From: Unio delphinus | Taxonomy: Eukaryota > Mollusca > Bivalvia > Unionida > Unionidae | NCBI GenBank assembly: GCA_029339505.1 | Contig: JAQISU010000246.1 | Location: forward strand, 2,196,501-2,260,500 | Direction of reading: 5' to 3' | Length of the DNA stretch: 64,000 bases | Notes under the pieces: model-generated | What the model was told of the DNA's origin: nothing | What the model saw: only the letters and a program-made list of their open reading frames with translations | Databases searched by the model: none | Translations under genes and position numbers: made by a program | Shown: positions 13,152 through 22,100 of the stretch, piece by piece | How positions within the stretch are numbered: position 1 is the stretch's first letter | How the letters are laid out: every line of letters starts with the position of its first letter

Positions 13152-16100
13152 AGCAGCAGCAGCATCAGCAGGGACAACAGCAGGAACCAGACAGAGGACT
13201 TGTCGACTGCTGTTTAGACACGAATGAGGTTGAATAAATGAATTATGGTTTTAAGTGAAATCGGCGACGAAGGGCCATTGTTCACTATTATGCACTACCA
13301 GTTAATATGGTAGTGATTTAGATTTTCCCGTGAGGAAGGAATGGTGCCACATCCCCACGGACGTTTATGCATACATATAAGGGGCTATCGACATGAATGG
13401 AAGACCTAGGTGAGTGGGAATAGAACAGCCACGCACTCAACCCTATCAACCAATCGGAAGATGCAGAGCTAGAGGTGCAATGGCACTAAATGATGACTAG
13501 TGAAAAATGGTTTCCACTTCTAGTCATTTGCTGGTGTTGGAGTCTGGCAACGGGAAAGGAGGAAAAGGATCTGTGAACTGACACGTTGATGTCGTTCGTC
13601 TTGCAAGCCCTAGCCTTATCAAATCGAGTCCATTTATTGCTAGTGGACACCCTATACCGATATTGTGTAAGCCACCTGTGCAATTGAGTTAATCATTTCA
13701 AGTTATATTTTTTCCTAACATCCTAACATTCCAATTTTTGTCTAGTACAGAGTGTACATTTGGTGTTTCCCCTATCAATTTTGTAAACTACGTATGTCAA
13801 GTGACATGTGGAGGTTGGTCAATGTTAGGTTAAGTGGGCTGATAATTTTGATGGTGATGTTTGAAGAAAGAGATTGTCGAATAGAGTTTCTGAGCCAAAA
13901 GGAAACTCTGTAAGTATAAATAGCCCTTAAAAGGGCTTTTGATGGAATGTTACAGGGTGTAACCGAAGTTCCCTCATTCCTTCCGGTGAGTCCCTGTGTT
14001 CTTCTTGGGTGTCTTGCTTTTGTTGTTCCTCCATCTTGATGTTTCCTCCTCCAGTATCAATTCCGTGTTCTCCCTTAGCAATTTGGAATACTTTGTGCTG
14101 TTATTAAAGAAGAGTATACAACCTCATATGATAGCATATTCTCGCGTTGTTAGTTATTCAACGTAAAAATTTAAAGTAATTAAGATTATTATGTAAAAAA
14201 TTATTGCAGCGTGTGCTGTCTTGCTAGATGGTCAGGGATTGACCATCTAAATCATGTTAGAGTATATAACTTTATATTGCAACATTGTGTCGCTGGGCCT
14301 GATAGTCTTTGGACTTTGAGACTACCTCATAATATCTATTTGGAGCCATAAAATGGGTTACAATTTTAATGGTCACTTTTAGACCATGACGATATCTCGG
14401 ATATCTCGGATTGTTGGGGTTCTAATCTGAACATGTAAATCATAGTTTAGTTGTATACTAATTCTGGCAATGAGGCTGTATATAGATAGAGTTTTAGGAG
14501 CAGACAGAAGAGAGGTGGATTCCTGGACACTTGTTTGATAATTTTGTGTTGTCCTATATTTTGTTATTTCTAGCATATTTCAATGTTTATTTTGTTTTTC
14601 CTGTTGATTTCATTAGAGTGTTATAACATCATGTTAGGTTTGTTTGCACAGGTATCATCCGTGGTACGTTATACCCAGCGTAGTGTAGGTGGGCTCCACT
14701 TGAGGGGTAACGGAGTCCCTTCTGATCCTGTACACTCCCATTCCGCGAGGATGTGATTATTTTAAAATATAAGGTTAAAATCCAGGACTAGTTAGTTATT
14801 TGGTCTTGATGTAATTATTTTAATCTTATATTTTATCAATGAGCCCTGTTGTTCTGAATAATTCAATTATATTTTGAATTGTTTTTTGAGGGTTACTGTT
14901 GGTTAATTGAATTACTTCCGGGTATGTACTTGGTGCAGAAATGTTTAATTGTTTAGATCTTAATATGTTCCTTTCCTTTTGCGTTTTTTTTATAGTTATT
15001 AAATATTTGATGTAGGTCTTCAGGTAAGTTACAACTGAAGCAATTAATGCTGTGTGGAAAAGGTCCTATATATTTCCCAAAGCTGTTAGCCAGTTTTGTT
15101 TTTCCTAGAAGTATTCTCGTTATTTTAGTTTGTTCAAAACTGCTGCACCTAGGCGTAAAGATGTTCCTATTGACTTTCTTAATGATGCTGTGTAAAATTC
15201 TCCCTTGTTTATTTTGTTCCTAATCCGTTTGCCATTTTTGATTAATCATTTAATGGATCAGACCATAGATTTCAGTCTGACTATACTTGAGCGGCATGTA
15301 CTTTGGTTTTGTGAGTTTATTTTTAGCCAGTTGATCTGCTAATTCATTTCCTTTTATGTCTATGTGGGATAGAATACACAAAAACTCGACTGTTATATTT
15401 TGAGAGTTGAGTAATTTAAGGGTTTGATTAATTTATTTAAGGAAATTTTTTCTAGATTTGGTGTTATTGTTTTTAATGGGAGTAAGGACGCTAAGCGAGT
15501 CACTAATAATCAAAATCTTGTTTGGTTTGTTATCTTGTTTCCATTTTAAAGATTCAAGGATGGCCCAACATTTAGCTGTATAAATGGAACAGTGGTTGGG
15601 AAGACGACTGCCCATTTGGATATTGTGTTCTGGTATGACCCAGGTTGCAGCTGCTTTAAAAGGATTTGTAATTTTGGAGCCATCCGTGTAAATTTTTGTA
15701 TAGTTTTTGTACTGGTTGTTAATAGTTTCCATTGCCAATGTTTTTAAATACTGTTGTTGATTTTTGATTGTTACCTTTTCCTGCAAGGGAGGTATTTACT
15801 TTTATTCGTACATTACTCCAAGGTTCTTTATCAAATATTTGGTTAGTTTCTGCTTGGAATATATCTACTGGAATTTGATGTTTTAATTCATGTACTATTT
15901 TGCCAAAAGATGTATTGTTTGTTAAGGTTTTCCGAAAGGGGGTGTTACATTTATTAATAGCCAGCAGGGTGGGGTGCATTTTATCATGATTCGACAGTCG
16001 AGTTGCATATCTCAATATGAGTTCCTGCCTTCTTAAGTGTAATTTGCGGTTCCCCAGTCGAAACCTGCAACTCGGCTGTGGACGTGAATGATAGTGCACT

Positions 16101-19100
16101 AGTATCCGTGAGTAGGGCTTTCCTCTGTATTTTATTTTTGTTGAGTTTACTAATGGAAGCCGTAGTATAAACTTGGCATCCATAGTCTAGTTTTGATCTT
16201 ATTAATGTCCTGTATAAAGTCAAAATTGTTTTCTGATTAGCACCCCACTGCGTTACTTTGAGGCTTCTTAACATATTTAAGTCTTGATTACATCTTTTAA
16301 CTAAGTCGTCAATATGATAAGTAGGTTCTCCATCTATTCCGAAGGAGCAGGTCATATCATGTCGGAAATCCGGATGGCAGACAAGACAATAAAATATTGC
16401 CACAATCCCCGTCTACAAAAACAGCCCTTTGAGGGCTACCCCAATAGTTTAGAAAAGTGATACTAATTCAGTTGAGAAATAAGTGTGTATTTGTATTTGT
16501 GTCTGTCTGTACGTTAATGAATAGAGGCGTTTGTAAGAAGTTATTTTCCACAGCTTGTCAAATAGTCATTATGGTTTATTGTAATTAGTGATTGTAGGTA
16601 AAAATGTAACTGCATGTTTCTTTTCGGTCCACACATTCCATGTTGTTTGAATGATGATATGAGACTTGTGAATTTTGATCTCAGAGGGAGTGTTTACCTT
16701 CACGTCCGTGCTTAACACATATAAAGGGAAACGTCCCAGCGATGGAAATTATCCCAACACAGGCTTTCAATGCCATTATGGGCATTGGATTAAAACTAGC
16801 GGACAGCTGGAGCCTTAGATCATCAGAGAAAAGGACAACCTTACTTCTGATATGGGATAAAGAAGGAAATACTGCAAAGTATTCAAGAGGGCAGCCCAAG
16901 TACAGGGAAAGCAGGGGGAGAAAACGGCGGTGGCGGGAAACCGAACCGGGCCACAACCCCCCCTCCCCCTCAAGCAGCAGTTCAAGAGGATAGGGGCTCT
17001 ACGAATTCTAGATTGGATTCAGCTGTACACAAGAGTTCAAAAGAAAATCTTCAAGAACAGAAAACAGCGTTATCACAACAGTTGCAGAGCATTTGGGGTA
17101 AGGAGACTGCGGAGGTGGTCACATCTCCTATCAATGTTGAGAGCTCTGAAGCTGAAACACCACCACCACCACCATCACCAGCCCCTAAAAAGAAAGGAAA
17201 AGGGAAGGGGAAAAAAAGGGGGCGGGTGAATATACCATTTTTACCCACCCCTATTACACCAGGTTCGGCAGTGCACCTGGCGAAAAAGTTTGAAGAAACG
17301 ACCACCACCACTACCACTTCAGAAGACAACTGGGAGATACCGATGAAAACAACACGAATGCCCAAGAAAACCAAGGACGAATTAATGGGAACACTGTGCA
17401 ATGAACTGGGACTGAAGGAACTCTTAAAGGATAAGAGAAAAGCTACATGTTACATCTCAGCAGTAACCTACATAGGCTTCCGTTCATTGCCGGTGTCACC
17501 ACCTAGAATCCAGCAATGGGACTTCGCACATACTATCCTCACTCGGCAATACCTGGAGGCCTATTTGAAGCGACCTTTCACTCACCTGATTGATGCTGCG
17601 AAATACCTTGCCGACCTACATTGAATTTCTTTTCCACAAACACATCGGAAAGGAACCAGGACAGCTGACGCAATAGTCAAGATAGAGGAAAAACGTGGGA
17701 CGTTTTTCCATGAGGAGTATTAGCCCTTATACAGGGCTACTTCAATCATTGCCATTTAAAATAGGGTTCTCATTTGGTTACGAGTAACCCTCTTTGAATA
17801 ACTACTCCTTGGCCCTAAAAAGCTAATATGACGATATTGGTACCTCCGCAAACAAACTTACAACTTAAAACTACCAACCATTGACTACACTCTCATATGT
17901 CGCACAGACATATTAGTACTTGAAATTGTTAGGGACTCAATATATGTACGGTTATATACTAGTAATTTTGGAACAATAGGAAGATAAATAAAAAAATTCT
18001 ACGACTTAGTTATTTGACTCAATTGCACAGGTGGCTAACACAATATTGGATTTAGGCTGTCCATTTCATAACTGGACTAAATTTGATTTAGGTATGGCCT
18101 TTTCGTTTCAGGTGTGGGCGGCAGACGTGGCTTTGCTGTCTTTCTCTTTGCGTGTGTGCTGGCCGACCTTGCCGTGACCTTTTCCGCCTTTTCCACGATC
18201 AGCGCTATGGAAAAGAGCGAAGTGAGAAAACTAATTTTCTCTCGCTATCAGTGCCATTGCACACCACTTGTCTCGAGCATTCCGATTGGTTGATAGGGTG
18301 TGTGTGTGTCGGTACTATTCCTACTCACCCAGGGCTTTCATTCATGTTGATAGTCACTTTTTAGTGATTCAACATGACGCCCAATTGAAAGTGCACTAGT
18401 TTGCACATAAATGCCCGTGGGGATGTGGAACAATCCCTTCACCTTGGGAAACTAAATGGCCGTGCGACATGCCGGCTATAAAAGTAGCCCATATGACCCT
18501 TCGTGGCCCATACCATACGATACCATCATACGATACGATTCAAGTAGCGGTTGCGGACCGAGCTGGACGGCTTTTCTGGAGCTGGTGACCTGGTGATGTC
18601 ACAATGGGAGTGTTGGAACAGCGTGGTTTGGGTTTACCTGGCGCTTAGCAAGGTGCCACGTGTTGTTCACGGCATGATGATATCCCGGGCTTTGCTAAGG
18701 ACGAATATTATGACATTATCCCGTCACAACTACAGAAAAGAAAACTGCGGGTTGAACAGAGGTGAAGACTACAGAATAGACCACCATTTGCATCTCGTAA
18801 CTCCCGGACTTGTCTGCGGCAGGGACCAAATGGCGGGAAAACTGGAAGCCATGGCGGCCATCTTTGACTGGACAAGAAAGGCGCATAAGTCCCAAACTTG
18901 TGTTGTGGCCGTGCCTGGACTGGAAGGAAAAACTACGGCAGAGCTATCACCTCCTACAACACGCAGTAACTTTACCACCGGACCACACGGAGAGACAGAT
19001 GGAGTGATGTATATAGCCATTGTTATCGTTACTTGAATAATAGGGACTCATTTGGCTTCGAGTACCCTCTTTGACAAACTATTTGGCCCTGAAAGAACTA

Positions 19101-22100
19101 ATATGACATTTTTTGGCACTGCGAAACAAATTTATAACCAAACTCCCCTACCATTGACTACACTTTTATGTGTCGCTTAGACACTTTAGCTTAAATACAA
19201 TAGGGACTTCATATGTACACTATAGTACTAGTCCCTATTTTCCATAGGATGTTAATTAATATTTTTTATAACTCAGATATTTGGTAAATTGCACAGGTGG
19301 CTTACACATTATTGGTTGTTAGGCTGTCCATTAGTATAACTGGACTGAATTTGATATACAGGTGCGCGCTTTGCTTTTCATCACCTTCACTCCCTGCTGC
19401 CGTAATTTCTCGTGCTTGCACGACCACATTACGCCGACATAAGCGATATGAGAAAACTAATTTTCTCTCGCTTCACTGCTCTTGCAGATCGGTAGGTAAC
19501 AGAATGATAGGGGTGGGTGTGAGTAGGTTCCATTCCTACCCACCCTATGGCCTATGGCTTATGGCCTTACATTCACCCAGGCAGTACAATTATTGCCCGT
19601 GGTGACGGCCGAAGTCACACCCAGAGGCAGTACATGTATTGCCCAGTGGTGATGGCCTAAGTAAATAGCACTCTATGAGTGCATAAATGTCTGCAGGGGA
19701 TGTGGCACGATTCCTTCCCCTCAGGATAAAGTAAATAACCCTCCTTTGAGGGATAAAACAGTGAAAAGAGCCCAAGTGGACGATTCACTTTAAACCTATC
19801 ATATCAATCAATCCTTCGTGGCCGGCGGCTACTATAAAACACCTATTATTCATTCATTTTAGTTATCGAACTGGAAAAACCTTTGCTGGCTGGCAGTAAG
19901 GGAAAATACATATCAGCCCTGAAGACCAACGGCTCGAAATGCCCACATTGCACATTAGATGAGAATCTACCCCATGTGTTCAACATCTGCCATAAATATG
20001 AAGAACAAAGGAATAAACTAAGATGTTCTCTCAAGAAAATCGGCTCACCAACTTCATACCCATAATTTCTTTTGGAAACCAACCACAATCCAAACCTGAC
20101 CAATGAAACAATATTAAAATTTATTAAAGAAATTGATAAAATAGGAAAAATTAAAAAAAAAAAAAGAAAAGAAGAAAAAAGAAAAATAAACGAAAAAAAA
20201 AATTATATTTAACATAACTAAACAATCTAACATACCTAACAAATATAATTTCTTCTCTTCACTTTTCTGGCATAGTATAAATTGCATATAATTATAATCT
20301 ATGTTAAGCCTACTGGCAATTGTTCATGGTTCAATCAGCACCAATTTTTGCAAACATGTTCTCGGAATGATACTAGTGTACCTGGATTGGGTCCACACAA
20401 GTAAACAGACCGGTTTATGTCTGTGTGACTCCCAATTAAAAGAAATAAAAATGCTGATTAACCATCTATAATCTCATTTAATTCCATTATTGCATATGAT
20501 CTATTAATAGAATTAGTTAAAGCCCTTAAAACTTAAGATTATAAGGTGGCTAAATTCCCAAGCCATCAGGGCCAGTCGTATGAAAGCGGCATTTTTTTCA
20601 TTTAGAATAATAGGTTTAAATATAACCCCAAAATTAGATCTATAAGGTGGCTTAATTCCCAGAGCTATCAGGGCCAACTGCGAAAAGCGGTAAGCGGTAA
20701 CTAAGTAGATAAGATAAAATAGGAAACCAAAATATTAAATATATAAGGTGGCTTAAACCCAGCCATCAGGGCACTCATATAAGACGTTTTTTTTATAGAA
20801 TTAAAAAAAACTATGCCAACTATGCCATCTACCACTACTACTCTATAAACAGCACAAATGATTGAATTCCAAATTCAGATACGTCAGACGACACTATTAA
20901 TTTTCGGAAATGGACATAAAAAACAATACACTGGATGCGTGCACTCTCTTTCCAGATAGTCCGACCAACCTTGCCTCCGCCTGACGTATAGCACTGCTGC
21001 CAACGAATGGGTGTGTCTATCCACATTCGATTGATAAGACTGAAATTATATCCCGTGAGACATAAATGTCTCGGAACCGGATAAATTAATTAGCACCAAA
21101 TGTGTGCATTAATGCGTAGAGAAGTGTGGCTTCTTTCCACCTCCCTCAAAAAAATCGTTTAGCCCCAAAAGGGGCATTAACCAGTCGTCCATGCCCAAAC
21201 GGGCGAATACGACTATAATCAAACTGGATTGGGACTAGTTATCAAGAAGCACGATATAATCAAGACAGTCAGAGATGGTAGAAAGTTTCTCACAACAAAC
21301 CTTGAATGCAATAAATGGATTAAACCTTCAAATTGCTACAGGACGGAGCTATCGCGCTCAACCGAAGCGGACTACGTTGTGCCAATATGGGTAGAAGATA
21401 GCGGAAATAACTGGAGAGGTGAATATATAAGAAATTGAAGATATGCGCCCCAACAAGATCCACACAAAGAAGGCATAACGAGGCAACACAGAAAAGCAAA
21501 CGTTAGTGCTACGAACAACGTAGACATTTTAAGTGACTCCCAGTGTTGGCACTTCATTTACACCTACCCTTGGAAGGAGTTCTACAATTACATCACCTCC
21601 AATTATTCAAATAAATATATAAAGAACAGTTGAAATCTCAACCAAGAGGTGTATGGAGAAAAGCTCATGTTATCAACCAAGTACATGTCTACCTGTTCCA
21701 CAACTTCTTCATCCACGGTTGTGTCATAGGAGACAAGAAGAACACTTCAGAATCCCACAAACGATAGATTGGGGTGCTTAAGCCAATCAATCAGCCAGTA
21801 CGGCTAGTGCTGAAAAGGGTGTGGAAGTGCTTTGAACAGCGATTCAGGATAGATTCCCTGTCAGTGAGTGGCTCTTGGCCAACAGCAGGCCACACTCTTC
21901 AGTGTATATACTCCAACACTCCAGGCAGATCCATCTGAAAAGGATAAAGTCTACGATGACCTGCGCAGACTTCTCAGTTAGTCCCAGAGAAAAAGTCAAA
22001 GTAATCATCCTTGGAGATATATATGCTAGAGTGAGGCTCAGACGCCTAAAAAGCCGTTCTTGGGAAACATTGCGTGGGTGGCTGCAATGACAATGAGAGC

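Noticed and set aside
12983..13177. Ser-Leu repeat ORF, and similar ORFs at 24041-24293
   Set aside because: Translation of (GA)n arrays.
18551..19036. 161-codon ORF as a confident new gene
   Set aside because: No ATG at the start of the frame, an alternative frame equally open, no recognisable domain; kept as low-confidence feature only.
13900..19860. Histone gene cluster suggested by hairpins and TATA/CCAAT signals
   Set aside because: No histone reading frame on either strand; hairpin sequence differs from the histone consensus.
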